DNA of 64,000 nucleotides from Oscheius dolichura. Taxonomy: Eukaryota > Nematoda > Chromadorea > Rhabditida > Rhabditidae. The stretch lies in contig OW051495.1 in the NCBI GenBank assembly GCA_932521035.1, positions 6,014,001 to 6,078,000 on the forward strand, written 5' to 3'. The notes under the pieces are model-generated. The model did no database searches and was not told the DNA's origin. It saw only the letters and a list, made by a program, of their open reading frames with translations. Shown here in pieces: positions 12,500 through 21,270 of this stretch (position 1 is the first letter of the stretch; each line of letters starts with the position of its first letter). Position numbers and translations under genes: made by a program.

Positions 12500-12620
12500 C
12501 ACATGCCAGTTTTTCATATATGCGTTTCTACACATTTTCATGTGTTTTCGATGTTTTATTCGGTCTTATCGAGCCCAAATTACAGTAGAACAAAAAATAA
12601 AAACATAAAATAAAGCAGAT
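12500..12620. repeat. Degenerate interspersed repeat, copy 1
   Basis: This stretch resembles 20,336-20,450 inside the TTAA-flanked MITE. Both contain a TTTTCTGATGTGTT/TTTTCATGTGTTTT-like block followed by TCGANCCCAAATTACNRTAGAAC. The shared order over about 100 bases points to a common repeat family, with this copy decayed and lacking clear ends. It was found by eye only. Confidence 0.4.
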
Positions 12621-12839
12621 TTGAGGCGTAATGGAATATCAGTGAATTTTTGCTCCGAAATAACCCAAAAATAACTTTTTCTCACTATATTCTTCCGTTG
12701 ATAACTTAAAATGCTCCCCATAACAAGACTAATTAATTGCAGTGAAAATAAAAAAGATTGGATGTCACAGTTTTCAGAACGAAATTGTCAAAGATTTTGA
12801 CCGATTTTTCAAAAAATCGACGTTGGATGGAAACGGTTG

Positions 12840-13200
12840 TAAACAGCGGACCAATAGCGTTTTTTGTATTGGAGATTACGGTATCCAACTTTGTAGACGT
12901 TTAGTAGCTTCATCCAGACATACATTTTTATAGTTCTTGGGTTTGTTCGATGCAGAAAAAAATTCTGATCCGGAAGTAATTTTGGCACGAAAATCTGTTC
13001 TGGTTTTGATATGGAAAAACACGAAAAACTCATATATTTTTTATGGTACATTTATATGAACCCCAAAAATTACTTCCGGGCCATTAAAATATGCTCTTTC
13101 CAATGCAATTTACAGAAAATTATATAAATGTGCAGTTCTCCCTAATAAACGTCTACAAAGTTGTTCTAGCTGCAGTACTAAAATTGCGCTGGTCCTGGCA
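12840..13200. repeat. Imperfect long palindrome (decayed foldback element)
   Basis: Inverted matches are CAACTTTGTAGACGTTT at 12,886-12,902 against its complement at 13,147-13,163, and a CCGGAAGTAATTTT block near 12,970 against its complement near 13,060-13,078. A GGACCA block near 12,847 also matches one near 13,190. The arms of roughly 170 nt are interrupted by mismatches, as expected of an old non-autonomous foldback or MITE copy. No coding capacity is seen. Confidence 0.5.
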
Positions 13201-13910
13201 CGATGACGGTGGCGGGGGGCGTTGTTCAGCGGCGGCGAGCTGTGGTCCGTCTCAATTCCGACCGGGAGTAAATCATTGGAATTGAGATTGGCATTTCTCC
13301 CTGGATGACGCCGGACGGCTACCCGGCAACTACGGTAATTATGAGAACTATACGAGTCGACGAGGGCCTACTGTACCCCTTCTAGTACGGCCGCCGCCGA
13401 GCGAGAGACGCCGCCCTCCATCACTCCGGCGGAGGGATTACCTCCATTTTGCTGTTTTGCTCCGTCTGTCAAAGTTTTATACATGTCTTCTGGGACATCG
13501 TGACGTCTGTACACTCTGAGTACTACGGTAGAGGACGCCCCGGTTATGAGGATAATTGGCCGGGGGAAGATCCCATTTCATTGGAAGGGGGCGGCCGACA
13601 AGGGGACAGAGGCGGGGCTTCTTCAAAAGGAGCCATCTCCCTTTTCCGAGAGTCTTCCTTGTTTGTCGGCTGATCTGATCACTTGTCATTTCCCCCGGAT
13701 GTCCATAGACGTGGGGGTGACCGCCTCAAATAGCCACCCTATCACGCCAAACAGACGTAGATCCCCCTCTGTCCCTCTTTTCTTCCTCCTCCCATCAAAA
13801 ATCCCTTCAATAGTGTCCCGTCCATTAGCCGGCCGTTCTCTTCCACCTCTTCCTCCCAATCTCTAATGTATTAACGCAGTTGGCAGATCTCAAACTCGGC
13901 CCCCCCCAAA

Positions 13911-14435
13911 ATGATTCCACCGGTCATCCTCCTCCTCCTCGGTCTATCCAGCGTCCTCGCCTTCGACTCCAGCGAGATCCGAATGCTCGGCAGTGACTGT
14001 GAGTAGTGAGTGCCCCGGCTGGTACCCGTCCCCCTTCCAGACGCTTCCTCCAAAAGAAGTGAGCCCTTCGGCCGGATGGTACGGTCTCTCGAAGACGGTA
14101 TGGGCAGTCCCCTCATCCGTTTCGGCAAACGGAATCCCGACGGAGCTCCTCTCATCCGGTATGTTCCCTCCTCTTAGAAAGACCACTGTCATCCCCGTTC
14201 AGTTTCGGCCGTGCTCCCGAAGCGTCTCCCTTGATTCGATTTGGAAAGCGATCCCCGGACGGTGCCCCCCTGATCAGGTAGTTCTCCTTCAAAGGAGAAT
14301 AATAAAATCGGAATCTCCAGGTTTGGGAGGTCGGACGCCGGGGTTCCCCTGATCCGCTTCGGCCGCTCCTCTGATGATTACGAGCTATCCCGCGACAGCA
14401 GGGCGGCCCCGCTCATCCGCTTCGGCCGCAAGTAG
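13911..14435 (+). CDS. flp-13: FMRFamide-like peptide precursor, FLP-13 type
   Basis: Secreted neuropeptide precursor of 131 residues in four exons (13911-13998, 14041-14158, 14203-14277, 14321-14435). The signal peptide is MIPPVILLLLGLSSVLA. Six amidated peptides are predicted between basic sites, each ending PLIRF-Gly: a peptide ending DGMGSPLIRFG then KR; NPDGAPLIRFG then R; APEASPLIRFG then KR; SPDGAPLIRFG then R; SDAGVPLIRFG then R; and AAPLIRFG then RK and stop. APLIRFG and APEASP(F/L)IRFG are the signature peptides of nematode FLP-13, which in C. elegans promotes quiescence. Introns 2 and 3 both split the Arg codon of an LIRFG repeat, so exon 3 looks like a duplicated module. The 3' end converges on troponin I. 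Identification is strong. Confidence 0.95.
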
Positions 14436-14583
14436 AACAATGAAAAGGTTCGTGGCAAACACTTCAATTGGCGGCCCTCCAATAATCTGTTCCTCTTCCT
14501 GTTATGTTTGTTTTAACCATTAAAATGTTTACTTTCGTCTGCTAATTAAGGGCGAAACACGAATAACAAAGCTCAGGAGGGCT

Positions 14584-14629
14584 GGCCGAGGTGGCGCGGA
14601 TCCCGCCCGGATCTGGGCCACCCTCGGCC
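14584..14629. terminator. GC-rich hairpin between convergent genes
   Basis: GGCCGAGGTGGC is followed within the same 46 bases by GGCCACCCTCGGCC, with an inner GGATCC/GGATC pairing. This forms a near-perfect stem-loop in the spacer between the convergent flp-13 and troponin I genes. It could be a structured 3' element of either transcript or a decayed short repeat. It does not fit a tRNA. Function is unknown; the terminator type is only a placement. Confidence 0.3.
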
Positions 14630-14770
14630 ATATACACACACTATATAAGCACAAATACCAGAAGAATATAGTTACAATTGGGCAATTTTCAGGCTGGCCA
14701 TTCGGGAAGAGGGAGAAATGTCGCCGCTCATTTATAGACAGACTGTTAAAGGGGATAAAGTCACTCGAAG

Positions 14771-15876
14771 TTACTCCTCCTCCTCCTCCTCCTCGCCCTC
14801 CTCCTCTTCGACGGCCTCCGGCTCGGGCTCGGGCTCGGCGGCTGGCTCAGCCTCCTTAGCCTCCTCCGGCTCCGAGGCCGGGGCCTCTTCCTTCTTCTCC
14901 TCGGTCTTCTCGGGTTTCTTCGACCAGTCCGGCTTGTCGTCCTTCTTCTTCGTCTGAAACGAGGCTTTTTATAAGGGACGGGAAGGGGGATACCTTGGAG
15001 AGGAGCTCGTCGACGTTGGTCTCCTTCTTGACGACCTTAAGGTTGGCCCGGAAGTCCTGCTTCTCCCCGGCGCCGCCGGCCGCTACTCCGGCCATCTTGA
15101 ACTTGTTCTCGTACTTGGAGACCTTCTTCAGAGTCGGCTTCACGCTGAAATGGACCGGGATCATCGGGGAAGGGACGACGGTTACAATTTTCCGCGGAGA
15201 TCGTTGACGGCGATGGTGAGCTCGTTGATCTCGGACTCGGTCCTGGACACGAGCACGTTGATGTCGTATTTTTCCTCCTCGAGCTGTCTCAGCTTGTTGA
15301 AGAGGTCCTCGTAGATCTTCTCCAGTTTGCCCTTGTCGTCGATGGAGTCCACGTCCGGCATCGGGATGGTCCTCTCTGCAATCCGATCAATTTTCTCACC
15401 GCTGTCAGGATCCGGCGCACTCCGGCTGATACGGTGAGATTGATAGGGTGTCGCCCCCGGTGTAATCCACGTAATATGTCTGTTCCCCTCCCTTTTTCAC
15501 GTACCCTTGAGGACCTTCTGGCGTTCCTGTTCCTTCAGGAGCTGCTGCTGTTTCAGGTCTTCGGCGGCCTTCATCATCAGCAGTTTCTGAATGTCTTCGG
15601 TTTCTCATCGGACCCCCAACCCACTCTGAGCTTCTTCTTACGCTCCGGGGTCAGGAAACCTTTCTTGGCCTTCTTCTTGTTTCCGGCCTCCTCGAGTCTC
15701 TTCCTGACCTCGGCCTTCTTGGCCTCTCGCTCCTGGGCCTTACGATCGGCATCCTAAATGATTTCCCAGTTGGATGAGTTCAAATTAATTGTTTGATATC
15801 AAACTTATAAAGTGAAAAAGCTCACATCGTCAGCCTGAGGACCGCCGAAGCGCAGCTGGCCGTCGAAGTCGGCCAT
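14771..15876 (-). CDS. Troponin I with acidic C-terminal tail
   Basis: Inhibitory subunit of the muscle troponin complex. The translated minus strand gives [17 protein letters not shown], then [20 protein letters not shown] and [42 protein letters not shown], a heptad region ([20 protein letters not shown]), [34 protein letters not shown] and a Glu-rich end of about 30 acidic residues before the stop at 14,771. The IT-arm helix and inhibitory region are both present. The acidic extension matches what I recall of body-wall TnI isoforms of C. elegans. The ATG lies a few bases after a TTTTCTTCAG acceptor. Codons are strongly G/C-ending. Introns fall at the same places and phases as in the second TnI gene at 53.7 kb. 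Confidence 0.92.
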
Positions 15877-17230
15877 CCCGGTTGCTGAAGAAAAGTAATG
15901 TTGTAAAGTCGTGGAGCAGAAGAAAAAGACAGAGAAACACTAGCCAGGAAAACAAAGAGACCCCTTTCTGAGCAGAAGCAGGTCGCCCATTTTTTGTACG
16001 ATGCATGTTTTGGGAAGTAAGCAACTCGACAGAGCCTCTTCTAGACAGCGGATTGCTTTCCAATAATAAATAAGTCAAATGATGGAAATGCTCTGTGTTT
16101 GAGCCTTCAGCTGGAATGCTCTCCAGTAATTTCAAACCACAACTATACGCTATAGTCTGTCAAGAAAAAAGACGACATTCAAAGGTCTCAAATTTAGCTG
16201 CGGGTCGAACTTATAAGCAATTTTTTCTTCTTGGCAGCCGAAAAACTCTCAGTCACCGCCCCCCGCTGCTTGAGACCTTTGAATGTCGTCTTTTTTCTTG
16301 ACAGACTATACTATATAGAATCTTTAGAACAATAAAACTCGAATAGAACTCTCTCCCGGCAGACTGTTTGAGATAGAAAACTTGGGAGCCGCGAGGCTAC
16401 AGCTAGTCTTATAAGACCTTTTTCCGACGGTTAGAAAGTGTTGCATTATAGTAAATAGGAGAAGGGGAAAAGTAGAGGGGCAATCCGTTATATAACTGAA
16501 AAGTACATATGCAAATGGTGGGTGGCAGACTGGCCCGGAGGCGGGTCCCCTCTCCGTCGCCTCTGCTGTAACACGTCCCACGCGCCGGCGAATAGGCGCG
16601 CGCAACTGGTAAAAAGTGACAAGGAACTCAGTTTGAGGGGAGAATGGTTGGCAGTTTAAAAAGACGAGTCGAATGAGATCCAACTTGCGTTAGTGTTCAT
16701 TCCGAGGCACCGATTGGTCAGCAAGGAAGCTTTTGAACAGTCTTATAGACTTATCGCTGTTCGAGGAGAGTGACAGACATTTAGTTATACCTGCTTCTTG
16801 GCTTACATTTCATCGCCTAATATGACTTGGCAAATTGAGCAGTGAAAATACTTGGTATGAAGGTGAAACAGCTATCATATTACTTCTTCAGCGGGGAAAG
16901 CATATGACAGCTGGGCAGCTTTGTGCACTTCTTTGAGAGTTTGACGGCCATCACATTTCAAGGATAGGGAGTGAAACAGCATATAACTGATAGTGCGTAG
17001 AACTATACAGCTTATGGGGTACGATGTCGTTTCGTAACGGTCGAAATAATCATTTCGAAGACAAGAAGTCATCTTCTACGAAAGGTCATTCCAAGAGAAT
17101 TTTCAGAAATCAAATTTCTCTAATTATGCTTCGAAGCACTGGAAAAAGTCAACAATTCCCCTATACAGTGTGAATACGAAAACGAATTTATTTGAAATGT
17201 TACAAAGCGAAGAGTTGTACAGGATAACCT
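15877..17230. other. Upstream region of troponin I with foldback repeat
   Basis: No gene was recognised. GC-rich to about 16.6 kb, then AT-rich. It contains the perfect foldback repeat at 16,151-16,310 and, just after it (16,335-16,375), a short stretch resembling one arm of the TACCGTA repeat. The interval should hold the TnI promoter and the 3' UTR of the acidic protein gene. Confidence 0.45.
16151..16310. mobile_element. Perfect 41-bp foldback element
   Basis: The 41 bases at 16,151-16,191 (starting TATAGTCTGTCAAG) are the exact reverse complement of 16,270-16,310, with a 78-nt spacer that is not palindromic. The arms show no mismatch, so the element is recent or kept identical by conversion. 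No open frame is present. It looks like a small MITE or foldback element and would form a strong hairpin if transcribed. Confidence 0.65.
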
Positions 17231-18020
17231 TTAGTTGACGACTGGAGCGACGACCGTGTCGGTTTCTTTTTTATCTCCCTCGTCAACTTCTTTCTTGTCT
17301 TCCTCGTCAGTACCGTCAGTCGTTGCGGTAGAAACTTCTGAAGAAATTTTGTATACCGTAAAACCTCCAATAGAACTCCCTCCGCCGTAAGCGCGCTCTG
17401 TTAAAATGCTCTATCTAACCGACTTTGAGAGTCAATTACTCTGTTGTTTATGGGGTTTCTTCTATTTTTCCTTCTGTAATGCAATATCTAGGGTATAAAG
17501 ATCATACTAATACAAGAAAAAATCATGAAAAACGGTTGCATTAGTGTCTTTGCTCGATGCAGAGGGAGGGAGGGGGTTCTATTAGAGGTTTTACGGTATT
17601 CACACATTTGCCATACATGTTTCCAGCATTACATACAAAACAAGCAAAGTAAAGATGGAACTAACCAGTTTCGGAAGCATTTCCTTGGAGCTCCTCTTCA
17701 GTTTCGATGAGATCCTCGGAAGCTTTTTCAGGCTTTGCCTGCTCTGCTTGTTCAGCTACAGCAGCATCCTCGACGGCAGCATCTTTCTCCGGAGCAGCGG
17801 GTGTTTCGATGTCTTCCGTTTTCTTTTTCTTGGCATCACCAGCTTCATTTTCGATGTTGACGCTCATTTTGCGCTTGTGGCCGGCATCTTCGGGGCTCTA
17901 TATCAGATATAGAATGTGAACTCATATACAAACCTCGCCATGCTTTATAATCGGGTGCTCCTTCGCAGGCGTATGATTTTCATCGTTGATGATTTTTTCA
18001 GCAGGATCAACAGCAGTCAT
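17231..18020 (-). CDS. Acidic Glu/Ala-rich protein, prothymosin-like in composition
   Basis: Not assigned to a family. Three exons give about 141 residues: MTAVDPAEKIINDENHTPAK..., then SPEDAGHKRKMSVNIENEA and DAKKKKTEDIETPAAPEK with long Glu/Ala/Asp runs, and after an intron of about 330 nt a final acidic part ending DKKETDTVVAPVVN. The HKRK and KKKK clusters could act as a nuclear localisation signal; the rest is low-complexity and likely disordered. It starts 294 nt from, and divergent to, linker histone H1, so a chromatin or histone-handling role is an inference only. The large intron carries a foldback repeat (17,354-17,598). Confidence 0.6.
17354..17598. mobile_element. TACCGTA-type foldback element inside an intron
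   Basis: The left end TACCGTAAAACCTCCAATAG is matched in inverted orientation by CTATTAGAGGTTTTACGGTA at the right end. Pyrimidine- and purine-rich inner arms (CTCCCTCC and GGAGGGAGG) also pair. The element is about 245 nt and lies in the last intron of the acidic protein gene. Its ends resemble those of the element at 45,668-45,754. No coding capacity is seen. Confidence 0.6.
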
Positions 18021-18313
18021 TGTAGCACTGGTTAGTATGCGGCGAACTTGTTCCAAATCAGAAGGAAAGCCTCAATCAATTTTCATGTGCACACCTTTTC
18101 CCGGGGTTCCCTGAGAGTCACGCCCGCGCAAGCTTCGAGCTTTGAAAAATTTATCCCTACATTTTTTTTCTTTCGTCTGCGTTTCCCTTTCCAGTTTGCC
18201 AATTACTATATCTCTAGCCATTTAAATTATACCCTTCTCGATAAATAGTCGTTGTGTGTGCAATATTTTATTTTCAGTTGCATTTTTCTGACATCACCAG
18301 CCTCTCGTTCAAA

Positions 18314-19051
18314 ATGAGTGATACTAAAGCCAAGACTGCTGAAGCGGAAAATTTCGAAGTGGAGAAGCCGAAAGCTGTGAAGAAGAAAGAAGCAAAGAAG
18401 AAGACCGAAACGAAAGATGCTGCTTCAACTCCGACAAAGCATAATCATCCCACTTATTTGAATATGATTATCGAGGCAATTGAAGCTCTGAAAGATAGAA
18501 GTGGCAGCTCGAGAGTCGCCATCGATAAGTATATCAAGCAAAAATACAACATCGGTGAGAAAGTGAGGTTTTTTAAAATTTTCTGGGCATATGTTGACTA
18601 TAGGAGCACCATTATCTCCTTCGAGCCTTCCAAAAAGGCGTTGAGAACGGCAGCTTAAAGCAGATCAAAGGTTCTTTCAAAAAGAATACTGCCTCGCTTA
18701 AGGTATGATTTTTTCCTATACATGTTTTAAATGTTTTGCAGCATAAGACGAATGGGCCTGTCAAGGCACATGAAACTCTGAAGGATGAGACCAAGAGCAC
18801 TAAAACGGCCAAGCCTAAGACTGAGAAAAAGTCTATCGCTGCTCAGGTTTGTTCAATCGTGTGTTTAAAACAATATGGGTTTCCTATGATTTGAAATTTA
18901 ATGCAATAATGTTCAGGAAGCTTCGACGCACAAAAAGGATTCCAATAAAACGGCTTCCAAGTCGGTTGCATCCAAGCATGGTGAAGCAAAGAAAGGTTCC
19001 TCGAAGACTGCTGGTAATCCAAAAATGAAGAAAACTAAGCAGCATGCCTGA
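18314..19051 (+). CDS. Linker histone H1
   Basis: Linker histone of 195 residues in four exons (18314-18562, 18604-18702, 18742-18846, 18917-19051). A Lys-rich N-tail leads to the globular winged-helix H15 domain: HPTYLNMIIEAIEALKDRSG, SSRVAIDKYIKQKYNIG, HHYLLRAFQKGVENGSLKQI and KGSFKKNT. A Lys/Ala/Ser/Thr-rich C-tail ends KKTKQHA. Introns are present, as in other nematode H1 genes, so the message is probably polyadenylated. It is shorter-tailed than vertebrate H1. It is divergent from the acidic protein gene. The next gene begins 319 nt downstream. Confidence 0.93.
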
Positions 19052-19370
19052 TTCGATTCACATATACATTTCAACTTGTTATATTCGTTATATACGATAA
19101 TATAAATGGCACTTAAGTGCATTAATGACATGCTGTTAATTTGGCAACATGCGACAGAAATTAGACACAGGTGTATTACTGTTCACAGGTCTCAATCTTC
19201 TTTTTCGGTCACAACATTTGTAAACTAACGAACAGAATTAGAACAAGGGACCAATTATGAGAAACTGCATTCCCAGCTTGTTGTCTTCCATTTACACTCT
19301 CACTCACAATCACTTGCTTGATGTCGATATTGAACTAGTCTTCTTCATTTTAATTTTTGCCATTGTAGGG

Positions 19371-19665
19371 ATGTCTTCATATTGCAAGTTTGTTCAGATT
19401 CTAATCCCGGTGCTCGTATTTTACCGGTTATTGGGGGGACCAGAGGTTGATACGGTGTTTGCACGCATACCCTTTGATGGAAAGGTTTTATTGTCCCGTT
19501 AGCAACAGAATCGAGGAGAATTGGTTCGACGGAAAGCCAAAACCAGCAGCTACGCTGGATTCAAAGGGAAGTATATATAATGGCTGTCCGATTCCAAGGA
19601 ACGATGAGAAAAGGAGAAAAGCACAAGTGAGGGTTCAGGGAAATGAGGATGATGCGACTAGATGA
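19371..19665 (+). CDS. Small UPF0729 (C18orf32)-like protein, junction uncertain
   Basis: A small ER/lipid-droplet-type protein is suggested. The N-terminus MSSYCKFVQILIPVLVFYR aligns with the Cys plus IPVL(L/V) hydrophobic start of UPF0729. The downstream frame reads AYPLMERFYCPVSNRIEENW and ends near SIYNGCPIPRNDEKRRK, matching the family's C-terminal NGxP and basic end. The two parts are in different frames around a run of six G at 19,433-19,438. A 34-nt GT..AG intron (19,410-19,443) restores the frame but would delete the conserved hydrophobic residues; a one-base indel would keep them. An ATTGTAG acceptor lies two bases before the ATG. Family assignment is moderate. Confidence 0.45.
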
Positions 19666-21270
19666 CAGTCGATAATAAAAATGCTTTGAAAAATTCATGA
19701 TAGTGAATAAATAATTATCAGAATGAAAATTTTCTTGTCAGAGATACGTTATACGTTTTGTGGTTTCACTTCCAGAGAATTCGGGCTTTCATCCACGTTG
19801 TCTGCCTGTTCTTTTGGGGTTATTATGAATTCTGTTGTGTTGAGAGACTGCTGAGGTGTCGTCCTAACACTATTCCCTTTCCCTATACCACCTCTAACGT
19901 GGTTATTTTCGCAATTATCTGAACGAGAGGACCAGAATGACCTCCTGCGGCCAGATGGCGGCGCATGGTCCATCACGTGTTCCTAAGACCGGCTTCCCAC
20001 CCATGTGCCGTCTTCGGACTACTCTGTCGCAGTTCTCTTACCAAAAGATACTCTCCTTATCAGGCTACAGAAGTTTATTTTCATCAAAACATATTAATAC
20101 AGCTAACCAATCTATTCTTCCCATGTTCTGCTTAATCTGCAAGACGAATGATATACCTCTTATTTATATCTGGGTCCCTTTCTTGAACTTGTATATGCTC
20201 ATCCGGTGTTTCTGTTTCAGAATTTTGTATCTTATACATCATAATATCATTAATAAGCGCGATGTGTTTGCGTTCTGTTAAAGGAACCGTCCAGCACTGT
20301 TCGGCACCTGTACGTACGGGATACGGTAGCCATTCTAGACGCCGTTTTATGTATTTGCATAATTTTCTGATGTGTTCTCTGTATTTCTCGACCCCAAATT
20401 ACTATAGAACGCAAGAGAAAACATATAAATACTGCAAAATAATGAAGAAACGCATAAAAACGAAGCAAATGACATTGTCATGCGAAATCGAATTTTTTGA
20501 CGAAATTTTTTTTGCAGTCATACATCAAATTGAAGCTTATTGCTTGCTGTATTCTTTGCGGAAAAAATCAGCAAGTTCTGATGCCACATCACAATTTACG
20601 AAGCCATAAAAGTTTGAAAATTCGTGATCACAATTCAAATGCGCGCCCAAAGTGTGATCACGCTGATCACCTGCTAGACGGTTCCTTTAATGTGCAATGG
20701 CCACACGTTCACGCGTCCACTATTCGAGTCGGGTGTTGATAGCTCGGGTATGACCAGCAGCTGTCTCTCCATGAGCCTCTGCTCGTAAACAGCGCGCGTT
20801 GTGTTGCCCTCGAAAAAGATACGAAAAAGAAGACTTCGGATGTTTCGAAAAGTTTCTTATCAGAACGGTTGAGGCTATCAATCTTCTGTTTACCGCAGTC
20901 ACTTCAGTTCAAGAACCTTTTCTCGACTTTTTCCCAGCCCGAAAGCCGGCTCCGTACCAGAACTGAGAAATATTGCCACTCTTCCCTTTCCCTGGCAGAA
21001 ATGACGGGCATCCACCCACGGCTAGCTGTCCGATTCACAGTTTATAAATCCGCCATTGTCATCACGAGGCAGACCAATGGACAGCCAGCCATCGGCCCTC
21101 CCTCTCCAGCGCCCTTTCCCACCTTCCCTCTTTTTTCTGTCCTATCTATCAAAGACCGTGTGGTTTGTCATATGTGTACCTGATCTGCGCGACAAATAAA
21201 CACTCTTCCAACTTGGCGCCTTTCGCTTTCTCTTTACCTAGCCAAAAAAGAAGCACGTTCCAGATCAATC
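19666..21270. other. Spacer with MITE, upstream of adenosine deaminase
   Basis: AT-rich to about 20.7 kb, then increasingly C/T-rich toward the adenosine deaminase start. It contains the TTAA-flanked MITE at 20,278-20,690. No open frame with protein-like composition was found on either strand. Confidence 0.5.
20278..20690. mobile_element. TTAA-flanked MITE (piggyBac-like ends)
   Basis: The element starts TTAAAGGAACCGTCCAGCA and ends TGCTAGACGGTTCCTTTAA, inverted copies with one mismatch in 19. Both ends carry TTAA, the target duplication of piggyBac-type elements. The interior (about 375 nt) has no transposase frame. Part of it (20,336-20,450) resembles the repeat at 12,500-12,620. This is a non-autonomous element by all visible criteria. 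Confidence 0.65.

Larger units (their letters stand above)
12024..13910. other. Repeat-bearing spacer before flp-13
   Basis: GC-rich to about 12,480, AT-rich to about 13,190, then GC-rich again. It carries the interspersed repeat at 12,500-12,620 and the imperfect palindrome at 12,840-13,200, listed separately. The stretch 13,290-13,600 has frames rich in Tyr, Gly and Arg but no convincing gene model. The flp-13 promoter probably lies in the last few hundred bases. Confidence 0.4.

Noticed and set aside
14584-14629. tRNA-like gene at the GC hairpin
   Set aside because: Only one stem-loop; no T-loop consensus, no D-arm and no acceptor stem.
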